DNA of 64,000 bases from Microbacterium oxydans. GTDB taxonomy: Bacteria > Actinomycetota > Actinomycetes > Actinomycetales > Microbacteriaceae. The stretch spans positions 62,001 through 126,000 of the forward strand of contig NZ_JYIW01000025.1 in the NCBI RefSeq assembly GCF_000956525.1. The letters run 5' to 3'. Under the pieces are notes generated by a model. It saw nothing but the letters and a program-made list of their open reading frames with translations. It was not told the origin of the DNA and searched no databases. The position numbers were made by a program, and so were the translations under genes. Numbering within the stretch: position 1 is the first letter of the stretch; every line of letters starts with the position of its first letter. Positions 43,366 through 51,556 of this stretch are shown here, in pieces.

Positions 43366-44052
43366 TCAGCCGCCGAGCGGCAGCGGACCGTCGTCGACGA
43401 GCCCCAGCCGGTACGCGAGGATCACGGCGTGGATGCGGTCGCGCGCGCCGAGCTTGGCCAGGACGCGGCCGACGTGCGTCTTCACGGTCGACTCGCTGAC
43501 GTAGAGCGACTGCGCGATCTCGGTATTCGTGAGGCCCTTGGCGATCGCGAGGAACACATCCCGCTCACGGTCGGTGAGATCGGCCGTCGCATCGGGCGCA
43601 GAGGCGGCGGTCTCCGCCGACAGGATCGGGGCGACGTGCTGGAGCAGCGTTCGCGTGATCCGCGGCGACAGCGCAGCGTCACCGCGGTGCACCGCCCGCA
43701 GTGCCGCGATCATCTCGTCGCGCTGCACGTCCTTCAGCAGGAAGCCACTCGCGCCGGCGCGGATGGCGCCGAACGCGTACTCGTCGAGATCGAAGGTCGT
43801 GAGCACGAGGACCCGGGTCTCCGGATGCTGCTGAACGATGGCAGCCGTGGCTGCGATGCCGTCCAGCCCCGGCATCCGGATGTCCATGAGCACCAGGTCG
43901 GGGCGCAGCACCGACGCCTTGGCGATGGCCTCGTGTCCGTCGCCGGCCTCTCCGACGACGACGATGTCGTCTTCGGCCTCCAGCACCAGACGGAAGCCGA
44001 CGCGGATCAACTGCTGGTCATCGACGAGCAGCACTCGGATGGAATCGGTCAT
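43366..44052 (-). CDS. NarL/LuxR-type response regulator of the ABC-linked two-component system
   Basis: The 228-residue regulator has receiver residues (DDQ at 11-12, Asp57 in LVLMDIRMPG, Lys in FLLKDV) and a C-terminal LuxR helix-turn-helix (DLTDRERDVFLAIAKGLTNTEIAQSLYVSESTVKTHVGRVLAKLG). It is the last gene of a four-gene unit (ATPase, permease, kinase, regulator) and overlaps the kinase gene by four bases (44049-44052). It is expected to control its own operon. Confidence 0.9.
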   Translation of the reverse strand: MTDSIRVLLVDDQQLIRVGFRLVLEAEDDIVVVGEAGDGHEAIAKASVLRPDLVLMDIRMPGLDGIAATAAIVQQHPETRVLVLTTFDLDEYAFGAIRAGASGFLLKDVQRDEMIAALRAVHRGDAALSPRITRTLLQHVAPILSAETAASAPDATADLTDRERDVFLAIAKGLTNTEIAQSLYVSESTVKTHVGRVLAKLGARDRIHAVILAYRLGLVDDGPLPLGG

Positions 44053-45299
44053 GACTCTTCCTCGGTTCGGGCAGGAGCGGTGGGGAGTCGGGCGGTCAGC
44101 GTCCATCGCCCGTCGCCGGCGGAGCCGTAGCTGATGGTGCCCTGCACGTGCGCGATCCGCTCGGAGAGGCCGCGCAGACCGAATCCGGGTGCATCGACGG
44201 GAGCGATCGTGCCGTCGTTCACGACCTCGACGCGCACCGACTCCGCCTCGTGGATGATCCGCACAGCGATGGCCGTCGCCGCCGGCGCGTGACGCATCGC
44301 GTTCGTGACGCCCTCCTGCACGATCCTCGACACCGCATGCTCGATCGAGACCGGCAGCTCACCGGCGCCCGTGACCGCGAGCGTCACCGGATAGCCGGCC
44401 CGTTGCGCGCTCGACACGGACTCGTGCGGTGACGGTGCGGCGATCGGCGCGAGGGGCGCGGAGTCGTCGGTCGAACGCAGCACCCCGAGCATCGATCGCA
44501 TCTCGGCGAGCGCAGCGCGCGCGGTGGTCGCGCTGGCGGTCGAAGCAGCACGCGCCTGCTCGGGGTCGGCGGTGGCCGCGGCTCCCTCGGAGAGGGCGAC
44601 GATCACGGTGAGCGAGTGCGAGACGATGTCGTGCATCTCCCTCGCGATGCGCGCGCGCTCGGCGGCCGCAGCGAGCTGCGCCTGCTGGTCGCGTTCGACG
44701 AGGAGCTGCCTCGAGCGGTCGATCACCGCAGCGATGTAGCGCTTGCGTCCGCCGACGTTCACACCGATGAGCGTGCCGATCAGACCGAGGACGAGGGCGC
44801 TGACGACCGAGTTGAGGGCGATCTGCAGATCGATCACGCCGGTCACGGTGAGCAGCCCCGCGAATGCCGACAGTGCCGCGAGGGCGATCGCATAGCTCTT
44901 CCAGGCCGAGGACGTCGAGCGGTAGACCGCGACGGCGTAGCACGTCACCAGGATGATCGGCGTGCCCACCGGCACGTTGACGAACAGCAAGAGCGCCTCG
45001 ACCACGAACGAAGCGACGAAGGGCAGCAGCGGGATGCGTCGTCGCCAGAGCAGTGCGACGCAGGTGCCGAGCACCGCCACCGGCAGCAACGCTCCGAGCA
45101 CCGGTGTGAACGGAGGCGCGAACTCGGGGTCGATGCGGGTTGCCGGCGTCAGGGAGAGGAACAGGCAGACCAGCGCGATCAGGACATCCGCGACGCGGGG
45201 ATGCCGCGCCCAGAAGCGTCGGAACACCCCGGGAGGACGCGGCAGCCGCAGGTCCTCGTCCTCGCGGATCGAGTCGCTGCGGCTGCGCGTGGTTCTCAC
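44049..45299 (-). CDS. Sensor histidine kinase, DesK/NarX-type (HisKA_3)
   Basis: The 416-residue kinase has a hydrophobic N-terminal region with several helices (about residues 38-183) and no large extracellular domain. It then has a HisKA_3 dimerisation domain with His223 in AREMHDIVSHSL and an ATPase domain (EGVTNAMRHAP, GFGLRGLSERI). Intramembrane sensing is suggested, as in kinases that monitor envelope or antibiotic stress. It starts with GTG 45299, ten bases after the permease stop. Confidence 0.88.
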   Translation of the reverse strand: MRTTRSRSDSIREDEDLRLPRPPGVFRRFWARHPRVADVLIALVCLFLSLTPATRIDPEFAPPFTPVLGALLPVAVLGTCVALLWRRRIPLLPFVASFVVEALLLFVNVPVGTPIILVTCYAVAVYRSTSSAWKSYAIALAALSAFAGLLTVTGVIDLQIALNSVVSALVLGLIGTLIGVNVGGRKRYIAAVIDRSRQLLVERDQQAQLAAAAERARIAREMHDIVSHSLTVIVALSEGAAATADPEQARAASTASATTARAALAEMRSMLGVLRSTDDSAPLAPIAAPSPHESVSSAQRAGYPVTLAVTGAGELPVSIEHAVSRIVQEGVTNAMRHAPAATAIAVRIIHEAESVRVEVVNDGTIAPVDAPGFGLRGLSERIAHVQGTISYGSAGDGRWTLTARLPTAPARTEEES

Positions 45300-45309
45300 T
45301 CGGCAGACT

Positions 45310-46125
45310 CTACGCGTCGCGGCTGCGCAGCACGGTCCAGGCCGCGAGCATGCCGGCGACCACCCAGACGGCGAGCGTCAGGTAGGCGACCGGGCCCTCC
45401 AGCGCTGCGTTCTCCGGCAGGATGGCGCTCTGCGCGGCAGCCACCGGCAGGTAGTTCGCAGCATCCATGACCCACTGCCACGACTCGCCCGCGAAGGAGA
45501 AGAAGTTCGAGACGATCGGCAGCACGAACAGCAGGCCGACGGTGGCGGCGATCGCACCGGCGCCGGAGCGCAGGACGAAGCCGAAGGCGACGCCCAGCAG
45601 TGCGAAGACCGACATCGCGAGCGACGCCACGACGATCGGCAGGAAGGATGCTGCAGGATCAGCCCAATCGATGCTCTGATCGCGTCCTGCGACCACGGCG
45701 GAGACCGCGAGCGCTGCGGCGAAGAAGATCACCAGCGACGACACGAACAGGAAGAGTGCGAGCACGACGGACTTCGCGGCGAGCACCATGCCTCGAACCG
45801 GCACAGCGGCGAAGGTCGAGCGGATCATGCCCGTCGAGTACTCGCCGGTCACGGAGATCGCGCCGATGATGCCGGCAAGCAGCATCGTGAACTGGATCGG
45901 CATCACGACGGCCTGGATCGGTTCGAAGCCAGGCATGTCCACCGCCTGGGCGATCAGCACGGCGATGCCGATCGTGAGCGCGGCGACGACCCCGATCGAC
46001 CACCAGGTCGAGCGCAGTGTCGAGAGCTTGATCCATTCGCCGCGGAGTGCACGGACGAAGGTGAGCTGCTGTCCCGAAGCGGAGCCGGTCCGGGTGCGGG
46101 TGAGGGGAGCTGCCTGGGTGGTCAT
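45310..46125 (-). CDS. ABC-2 type permease
   Basis: The 271-residue protein has six hydrophobic segments in the ABC-2 arrangement (LTFVRALRGEWIKLSTLRSTWWSIG at the N-terminus, then GIIGAISVTGEYSTGMIRSTF). This layout is typical of BcrB/NatB-type exporters partnered with a single ATPase. Its start overlaps the stop of the ATPase gene (46122-46125). Drug, peptide or lipid export is possible; the substrate is unknown. Confidence 0.85.
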   Translation of the reverse strand: MTTQAAPLTRTRTGSASGQQLTFVRALRGEWIKLSTLRSTWWSIGVVAALTIGIAVLIAQAVDMPGFEPIQAVVMPIQFTMLLAGIIGAISVTGEYSTGMIRSTFAAVPVRGMVLAAKSVVLALFLFVSSLVIFFAAALAVSAVVAGRDQSIDWADPAASFLPIVVASLAMSVFALLGVAFGFVLRSGAGAIAATVGLLFVLPIVSNFFSFAGESWQWVMDAANYLPVAAAQSAILPENAALEGPVAYLTLAVWVVAGMLAAWTVLRSRDA

Positions 46126-47033
46126 GAGATCTCCTTGGTCCGGTACTCGACGGAGTCGCCGGTCAGGGCGAGGTAGGCGTCTTCCAGTGATCCGGTGGTC
46201 GGGGTGAGTTCGTGCAGCGGGATGCCGCGCGCTGCTGCGAGGTCGCCGATGCGCGAAGCCGGCAGCCCGACGATGTCGAGCAGGTCGGGCGCCGAGGTCA
46301 CGATCTCGACGTCTGGTGCGCCGACGGCTGCGGCGAGGTCGGCGGCGCGAGGAGTGCGGACTCGCACGGTGTTCCTGGTCCAGGCCCGCACCAGTTCGTC
46401 GAGCGGGGCGTCGGCCAGCACCTGGCCACGACCCATCACGATCACGTGGTCGGCGGTCTGCGCCATCTCGCTCATCAGGTGGCTGGACAGCAGCACGGTG
46501 CGGCCTTCGGAGGCGGCGTGGCGCACGAACTGGCGGACCCAGCGGACGCCCTCAGGGTCGAGTCCGTTGACCGGCTCGTCGAGGATCAGCGTGTGCGGGT
46601 CACCCAGCAGTGCGGAGGCGATGCCGAGACGCTGGCCCATGCCGAGCGAGAACTTGCCTGCACGCTTGCGGGCCACTGAACCGATGCCGGCGAGATCGAT
46701 GACCTCGTCGACGCGTGACGCGGGGATGCCGTGCGTGGCGGCCATCGCCCGGAGGTGGTCGCGTGCGGTTCGCCCGGTGTGCACCGCCTTCGCGTCGAGC
46801 AGCACGCCGACCTCGGTGAGCGGGGCACGCAGCTTGCGGTACTCGTTGCCGCCGACGGTCGCGCGCCCAGACGTCGGCTTGTCGAGGCCGACGATCATCC
46901 GCATCGTGGTGGACTTGCCGGCGCCGTTCGGTCCGAGGAATCCGGTCACTGTTCCGGGCTGGATCGTGAACGACACGTCCTGGACGGCTGTCTTGTCTCC
47001 GAATCGCTTCGTGAGTCCCTCTGCTGTGATCAT
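46122..47033 (-). CDS. ABC transporter ATPase (CcmA/BcrA-like)
   Basis: The 303-residue ATPase has Walker A GPNGAGKST, signature FSLGMGQRLGIA, Walker B LILDEPVNGLDP and switch histidine in LLSSHLMSE. BcrA-type ATPases give resistance to peptide antibiotics or export similar substrates. It heads the unit ATPase-permease-kinase-regulator on the minus strand, all genes overlapping or almost touching. TAGCGT seven bases before the ATG may be its -10 box. Confidence 0.9.
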   Translation of the reverse strand: MITAEGLTKRFGDKTAVQDVSFTIQPGTVTGFLGPNGAGKSTTMRMIVGLDKPTSGRATVGGNEYRKLRAPLTEVGVLLDAKAVHTGRTARDHLRAMAATHGIPASRVDEVIDLAGIGSVARKRAGKFSLGMGQRLGIASALLGDPHTLILDEPVNGLDPEGVRWVRQFVRHAASEGRTVLLSSHLMSEMAQTADHVIVMGRGQVLADAPLDELVRAWTRNTVRVRTPRAADLAAAVGAPDVEIVTSAPDLLDIVGLPASRIGDLAAARGIPLHELTPTTGSLEDAYLALTGDSVEYRTKEIS

Positions 47034-47140
47034 GTGCTCAACGCTACGGAGCGCATCGGGGTCACCGCATCCTCCCTCGGTACCGTTCCCCTGGGATTGG
47101 GGTCATCCTGACGACGGATACCGTCGACCGGCCGACCGCA

Positions 47141-47524
47141 TCACGCCGTCGGGCGCCCGAACGTCTCGGGGTCGACTGGACGCTGTGCCCGGGGGAGCTT
47201 CTCCACGACCAGCAGGTACGACTCGGTCACCAGCTCGGTGACGAGGCCCTCTTCGAGCGATGGTCCGGGGTTCAGCGTGATCCAGTGCTTCTTGTTCATG
47301 TGGTACCCCGGGACGATGTCGGCGAATGTCTCGCGGAGCGCGACCGCGTCATCCGGGTGCGACTTCAGCGTCACGCGTCCGGTGCCGTCCAATGGCAGCA
47401 GGAGGAAGACGCGGCCACGGACCTTGTACACGTCCCATTCCGGCCCGAAGGGGTTCTCCCGCTCGGAGCCGGGCAGTTCATCCGCACGTGCGGCGGCGGC
47501 CAGCGTGAGCGTTCGCGCATCCAT
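47141..47524 (-). CDS. MmcQ/YjbR family protein
   Basis: The 127-residue small protein shows the family's beta-alpha pattern and the motif KVRGRVFLLLPLDGTGRVTLKSHPDDA, then YHMNKKHWITLNP. MmcQ/YjbR proteins have a double-wing DNA-binding fold (CyaY-like) but no proven function. It begins three bases after the stop of the HMCES/YedK gene upstream, so the pair is probably one operon. A DNA-related role is suggested by that partner (inference). Confidence 0.82.
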   Translation of the reverse strand: MDARTLTLAAAARADELPGSERENPFGPEWDVYKVRGRVFLLLPLDGTGRVTLKSHPDDAVALRETFADIVPGYHMNKKHWITLNPGPSLEEGLVTELVTESYLLVVEKLPRAQRPVDPETFGRPTA

Positions 47525-47527
47525 GCG

Positions 47528-48181
47528 TCAGAACAGCCGGTCGGTGCGCTTGTCGTCGCCGCGCGGCTTCACCCGCACGCGAGCGTCGAGGTCCGCAGCT
47601 GCGAGGAGTGCATCGTCGACGACCTCGCGCCCGGTGTCGGCCGTCAGCCACTCGTCGGCGAACGACGTCGGGATGAGCACCGGCATCCGATCGTGCACGC
47701 CGGCGAGGTGCTCCGGTGCCGGACGCATCACGATCGAGTAGCAGGTGAACCAGGTGCCGTCCGCGGCCTTGCCGCGCTGGGTCACGGCGGCCATACCGAA
47801 CAGCGCGCCGTCGTCGACCAGGAACTCGTGCCACTGCCGTGACGGCTTCTGCATCTCGAACCAGCTCGTCGCCGGGACGATCGCTCGCGCTTTCGCGCCG
47901 CCCGGCTTGTCCTGCAGCCGCTCGGAGCGGGTGTTGATGGAAGGGAACTTCGCGGGCTCGCCGCCGACGAGGAAGCCCCACCACGCGGGTTCCAGCACGG
48001 GAGAGCTCTCCGGCTGCACGATCAGCGGGTTCAGGTTGCGCAGGTTCTTGCCGGTCGGGCGCAGCGTCTCGCCGGCGTTCCGCTCCGCCCACGTCCGCAG
48101 CCCATCCAGCACCGCCTCGTCGGCGGCATCCAGCAGCTCGGTGTCGGTGAATCGGGGATCGAGTCCGTAGCTCGCGCACAT
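47528..48181 (-). CDS. SOS response-associated peptidase, HMCES/YedK-like
   Basis: HMCES/YedK proteins form covalent crosslinks with abasic sites in single-stranded DNA, shielding them. The 217-residue protein has catalytic Cys2 after Met1 (MCASYGL), Asn in FPSINTRSE, Glu in TSWFEMQ and His in AGVHDRMPVLIP, all catalytic or DNA-binding positions. ATG 48181 has TACTCT exactly six bases upstream on the minus strand. It is the first gene of a two-gene unit with the YjbR-like gene. Confidence 0.9.
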   Translation of the reverse strand: MCASYGLDPRFTDTELLDAADEAVLDGLRTWAERNAGETLRPTGKNLRNLNPLIVQPESSPVLEPAWWGFLVGGEPAKFPSINTRSERLQDKPGGAKARAIVPATSWFEMQKPSRQWHEFLVDDGALFGMAAVTQRGKAADGTWFTCYSIVMRPAPEHLAGVHDRMPVLIPTSFADEWLTADTGREVVDDALLAAADLDARVRVKPRGDDKRTDRLF

Positions 48182-48187
48182 GCCGTC

Positions 48188-48193
48188 AGAGTA
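48188..48193 (-). promoter_or_regulatory. -10 box (TACTCT), leaderless promoter of the HMCES gene
   Basis: TACTCT on the minus strand ends six bases before ATG 48181. Confidence 0.5.
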
Positions 48194-48243
48194 GTCCCGG
48201 CCTGCGACATCCTGCCGCGTCGAACCCCTGACATCGGCTCGGG

Positions 48244-48249
48244 TAGGGT
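48244..48249 (+). promoter_or_regulatory. -10 box (TAGGGT), leaderless promoter
   Basis: TAGGGT ends six bases before GTG 48256. Confidence 0.5.
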
Positions 48250-48255
48250 CGACAG

Positions 48256-49200
48256 GTGACCGAGACCCGTGTGCTTCCCGCCCCGGTCGCGCTCGGTGGA
48301 GCAGTCGCGATCGGCGTGATGACGGCGATCCAGGCCCGTATCAACGGCGTGCTCGGCGTGCGCCTCGACGACGGCATCGTCGCAGGCTTCGTCTCCTTCA
48401 GCGTCGGGCTGCTCGCCCTCATCGTGGTCGTCGCGGCGCTCCCATCAGGGCGCCGTGGCGTCGGACGGCTGTGGAGCGGCGTGCGCGCCCGTACGATCCC
48501 GGCATGGATGCTGCTGGGCGGCGCCTGCGGTGCGCTGACCGTCTCGACGCAGGGGCTCACTGCCGGCATCCTCGGGGTCTCCCTCTTCACGGTCGGCGTG
48601 GTCGCAGGACAGACGCTCCACGGGCTCGTGCTCGATCGGATCGGCTTCGGTCCGGCCGGCGTCGTCGCCGTCACGCCGGGTCGAGTGCTGGGCGGGCTGC
48701 TCGCGCTCGCCGCGGTCGGCATCTCGCTCAGCGGGGATGTGCTCGCATCAGCCCCGTTGTGGATGCTGCTGCTGCCGTTCGCGGCCGGCGTCGGCATCGC
48801 GTGGCAGGCCGCGACCAACGGTCGACTCGCGAAGCGTGTACAGTCGCCGATCATCGCGACCCTGATGAGTTTCGTCGCCGGAACCGTCGTGCTCGCACTC
48901 GCCGCCGCGATCAGCGTCGCCGTCAAGGGCGCCCCCGAGTCGCTCCCCGCTGAACCCTGGCTGTACCTCGGCGGATTCCTCGGATTCGCCTACATCCTGC
49001 TCGGAGCGTTCATCGTGGCGCAGACGGGAGTGCTGCTGATGGGCCTCGGATCGGTGCTGGGGCAGTTGTCGGCATCCGTCGTGATCGACCTGTTCTGGCC
49101 GACCGCCGCTGGGCCTGCGGCATGGCAGATCGTCGGCATGGTGATCGTCGCCGTGGCATCCGTGATGGTCGCGGTGCCGTGGCGCAGACGCCGCCGCTGA
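48256..49200 (+). CDS. DMT-family membrane transporter (DUF606/YdcZ, tandem)
   Basis: The 314-residue protein has ten hydrophobic segments and two related halves. Each half contains the YdcZ-type sequence near its start (MTAIQARINGVLGVRLDDGIVAGFVSFSVGLLALI and WQAATNGRLAKRVQSPIIATLMSFVAGTVVL). DUF606 proteins belong to the drug/metabolite transporter superfamily, and paired or fused half-size units are usual. The substrate is unknown. GTG 48256 follows the TAGGGT box. It is convergent with the nitroreductase gene, with only two bases between the stops. Confidence 0.8.
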   Translation: MTETRVLPAPVALGGAVAIGVMTAIQARINGVLGVRLDDGIVAGFVSFSVGLLALIVVVAALPSGRRGVGRLWSGVRARTIPAWMLLGGACGALTVSTQGLTAGILGVSLFTVGVVAGQTLHGLVLDRIGFGPAGVVAVTPGRVLGGLLALAAVGISLSGDVLASAPLWMLLLPFAAGVGIAWQAATNGRLAKRVQSPIIATLMSFVAGTVVLALAAAISVAVKGAPESLPAEPWLYLGGFLGFAYILLGAFIVAQTGVLLMGLGSVLGQLSASVVIDLFWPTAAGPAAWQIVGMVIVAVASVMVAVPWRRRRR

Positions 49201-49202
49201 GG

Positions 49203-49754
49203 CTACTTCTTCGACTTCTTCTTCGGCATCCGCGTGAGCAGCTTGCGCGCATCGACGGCTTTGCGTCGGCCGGGCTTCTTGCCGGCGGGCTTCTTCCCGA
49301 CGTAGAGCCAGCCGAGGAGCACCTCGTTCTTCTCCAGGCCGTGGGCCTTGGCGACCGCCTTGGAGCGCGTGTAACTCCCGGTGCGCCACAGCACGCCCCA
49401 CCCTGCCTCGTCGAGCAGCAGGCTGAGCATGTGGGCGACGCCGGACGCGACCGCCTCCTGCTCCCAGTGCGGCACCTTCTCGCTCTTGCGGAAGCTCGCG
49501 ACGACCGCGATCAGCAGTGGTGCGCGCAGGGGCTTCGAGGACGGTGACTTGTCACCCTCCGCCTTGGCGATCGCGGCACCGAGGGCTTCGCGGTCGCTGC
49601 CGCGCAACTCGATCAGACGCCACGGTCGCAGCGAGGAGTGGTCCGCGACACGTCCGGCCGCCGCCACATACGTCAGGAGTTCCTCTCGCGAGGGAGCCGT
49701 GTCGTCGACTTTCGACCAGGACTGCCTGGCGCGGACCGCGTCGAGCGCGCTCAC
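49203..49754 (-). CDS. Nitroreductase family protein
   Basis: The 183-residue FMN-binding fold protein shows HSSLRPWRLIELRGSDREAL near the N-terminus (FMN phosphate binding) and VASGVAHMLSLLLDEAGWGVLWRTGSYTRSKAV in the middle. The C-terminus is basic (KKPAGKKPGRRK, KKKSKK), which is unusual and might bind nucleic acid. The GTG start overlaps the msrB stop (GTGA), so the gene is coupled with msrB. A longer upstream frame was rejected because it lies within msrB. Confidence 0.82.
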   Translation of the reverse strand: MSALDAVRARQSWSKVDDTAPSREELLTYVAAAGRVADHSSLRPWRLIELRGSDREALGAAIAKAEGDKSPSSKPLRAPLLIAVVASFRKSEKVPHWEQEAVASGVAHMLSLLLDEAGWGVLWRTGSYTRSKAVAKAHGLEKNEVLLGWLYVGKKPAGKKPGRRKAVDARKLLTRMPKKKSKK

Positions 49755-50155
49755 GAGGCGTCGGGCGTGAAGGTGAGTGCGATCGAGTTCATGCAGTACC
49801 GGTCGCCGGTCGGCGTGCCGAATCCGTCGGGGAAGACGTGCCCGAGGTGCGAGCCGCAGTTCGCGCAACGGACCTCCGTGCGCACCATGCCGAGCGTGGT
49901 GTCCTCGATGAGCTGCACCGCGTCGGGGCGGATGGATTCATAGAAGCTCGGCCAGCCGCAGCCGGAGTCGAATTTCGTGCCGCTCTTGAAGAGCTCGGCG
50001 CCGCAGGCGCCGCAGGTGTAGAGACCTGCGCGGCCCTCATCCAGCAGCTCGCCGGTCCAGGCGCGCTCGGTCGCCGCCTGGCGCAGCACGGCGTACTGGT
50101 CGGCACCGAGTTCCTCGCGCCATTCGTCTTCGGTCTTGTCCACGCTGTACGGCAT
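49751..50155 (-). CDS. msrB: Peptide methionine-(R)-sulfoxide reductase
   Basis: MsrB reduces methionine-R-sulfoxide in proteins. The 134-residue protein has two zinc-binding CxxC pairs (YTCGACGAELF and VRCANCGSHLGHVF), the conserved GCGWPSFY and the catalytic Cys in RYCMNSIALTF. An AGGAGG site precedes the ATG. It is divergent from the DUF2332 gene and is cotranscribed with the nitroreductase gene; both are linked to oxidative stress. Confidence 0.96.
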   Translation of the reverse strand: MPYSVDKTEDEWREELGADQYAVLRQAATERAWTGELLDEGRAGLYTCGACGAELFKSGTKFDSGCGWPSFYESIRPDAVQLIEDTTLGMVRTEVRCANCGSHLGHVFPDGFGTPTGDRYCMNSIALTFTPDAS

Positions 50156-50213
50156 GCGTCCTCCTGAGTCCTCTCCATTCTCCCTCGTTCAGCGGGCGAT
50201 GGTCGCAACGGAT

Positions 50214-50219
50214 GAGAAT
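50214..50219 (+). promoter_or_regulatory. -10 box (GAGAAT), leaderless promoter
   Basis: GAGAAT ends six bases before ATG 50226. Confidence 0.45.
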
Positions 50220-50225
50220 GGAGGG

Positions 50226-51218
50226 ATGAACGAGGCCGTGCAGGAGCGATACGCGCGATTCGTCCGTCAGGAGGCCGCTGGACGGAGCGCGCTGTACGGC
50301 GAATGGGCGGACGGCGTGGCCGGGGATGCCGAGGTGCAGGACATCCTCGCTCGCATTCCCGAGACGAGCAGGCAGCCGCCTTTGGTGTTCGCGGTGACGA
50401 GGTTGCTCGGAGCGCCGCTCGAGGGCTACCAGGCGTGGCGCAGCTTCGTGCTGGAGCACGCCGATGCGGTCGTGGCCGAGTGTCGCGCTCGTTCGCTCCA
50501 GACCAACGAGCCGCTGCGTCTCGCACCGCTGCTGCCGGTCCTGTCCGAGATCGAGGGACCGATCGCACTGCTCGAGATCGGCGCATCCGGCGGGCTGTGT
50601 CTCTACCCCGATCGATACTCGTTCCGGTTCCTCGGCACGGACGGTGCGCTTCGCGCCTCGCTCGATCCGGCGGACGGCCCGTCGTCCGTCGTGCTGGAGA
50701 GCGTCGTGACAGGTGAGCTGCCGCCATTGCGTCTGCCCGATGTCGTCTGGCGTGCGGGTATCGACCTGGCCCCGCTGAATGCCCGCGACGAGCGGGACCG
50801 GCGCTGGCTGCTCGGACTCGTGTGGCCGGGGGAGGCCGGACGCGAGGAGCGGATCGGTGCCGCCCTCGACATCGCGGCCGCCGATCCGCCCCGCCTCGTG
50901 GCCGGTGATGCCCTCGACGAGCTGACGTCGCTCGCCGCCGAGGCTCCCAGCGACGCGACGCTCGTGATCACGACGCCTGGCGTGCTCGTGCACATTCCCA
51001 GACCCATCAGGACCGAGCTGGTCGATCGCATCCGGGCTCTGCCTGCACGATGGATCACGATCGATCCGCCGGCGTTGCTCGATGTGTGGCAGCCGGCGGT
51101 GGATGCCGCGAGCTGGCCCGGTTTCGTCGTCGCGCTCGACGGGCGGGTGCGCGCCGCGGCCGATCCGCTCGGGCGATCATGGGAGTGGCGCGCAGGCAGC
51201 GCCGACGACGCGTCCTAA
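50226..51218 (+). CDS. DUF2332 family protein
   Basis: The 330-residue cytosolic protein carries the DUF2332 hallmarks YARFVRQEAAGRSALYGEWADGVAGD at the start and ALLEIGASGGLCLYPDRYSF in the middle, then RAGIDLAPLNARDERDRRWLLGLVWPGE. The latter resembles a methyltransferase-like nucleotide-binding loop, but activity is unproven. DUF2332 proteins occur mainly in actinobacteria. It shares a short spacer with the DUF3263 gene. ATG 50226 is supported by the GAGAAT box. Confidence 0.85.
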   Translation: MNEAVQERYARFVRQEAAGRSALYGEWADGVAGDAEVQDILARIPETSRQPPLVFAVTRLLGAPLEGYQAWRSFVLEHADAVVAECRARSLQTNEPLRLAPLLPVLSEIEGPIALLEIGASGGLCLYPDRYSFRFLGTDGALRASLDPADGPSSVVLESVVTGELPPLRLPDVVWRAGIDLAPLNARDERDRRWLLGLVWPGEAGREERIGAALDIAAADPPRLVAGDALDELTSLAAEAPSDATLVITTPGVLVHIPRPIRTELVDRIRALPARWITIDPPALLDVWQPAVDAASWPGFVVALDGRVRAAADPLGRSWEWRAGSADDAS

Positions 51219-51221
51219 TGT
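51216..51221 (+). promoter_or_regulatory. -10 box (TAATGT), leaderless promoter
   Basis: TAATGT overlaps the end of the DUF2332 gene and ends six bases before ATG 51228. Confidence 0.55.
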
Positions 51222-51227
51222 GAAGCC

Positions 51228-51485
51228 ATGCTCGGAGACCTCACGGAGCGCGATCGCGCGATCCTCGCCATGGAGACGGCATGGCCGCGCCACAGCGGTG
51301 CGAAGGAAGAGGTCATCCGCGCCCAGCTCGGCATGAGCGCAGCACGCTACTACCAGCTGCTCGGCCGCCTGATCGAGTCGGACTCCGCGCTGGAATACGA
51401 TCCGATGCTGGTGCGCCGGCTGCGCCGGATCCGCGATTCTCGTGCTTACACCCGCAGCACGCGCACCCCGGGCTTCGTCGGCTGA
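51228..51485 (+). CDS. DUF3263 small helix-turn-helix-like protein
   Basis: The 85-residue protein has the DUF3263 core (LTERDRAILAMETAWPRHSGAKEEVIRAQLGMSAARYYQLLGRLIESDSALEYDP in shorter segments), which looks like a winged or sigma-like helix-turn-helix with the recognition part LGMSAARYYQLL. It is probably a DNA-binding regulator. The linkage DUF3263-LytR_C-groEL is conserved in actinobacteria (Rv0430-Rv0431-groEL2 region in Mycobacterium). The start is supported by the TAATGT box. Confidence 0.85.
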   Translation: MLGDLTERDRAILAMETAWPRHSGAKEEVIRAQLGMSAARYYQLLGRLIESDSALEYDPMLVRRLRRIRDSRAYTRSTRTPGFVG

Positions 51486-51544
51486 GGCGGTCAGGGGCGA
51501 GCGACCGGCCGGAGGCTCTTCGCGGTCTGCCAGGAGTGTGCCGA

Positions 51545-51550
51545 TAGCAT
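51545..51550 (+). promoter_or_regulatory. -10 box (TAGCAT), leaderless promoter
   Basis: TAGCAT ends six bases before GTG 51557. Confidence 0.55.
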
Positions 51551-51556
51551 CGAGGG

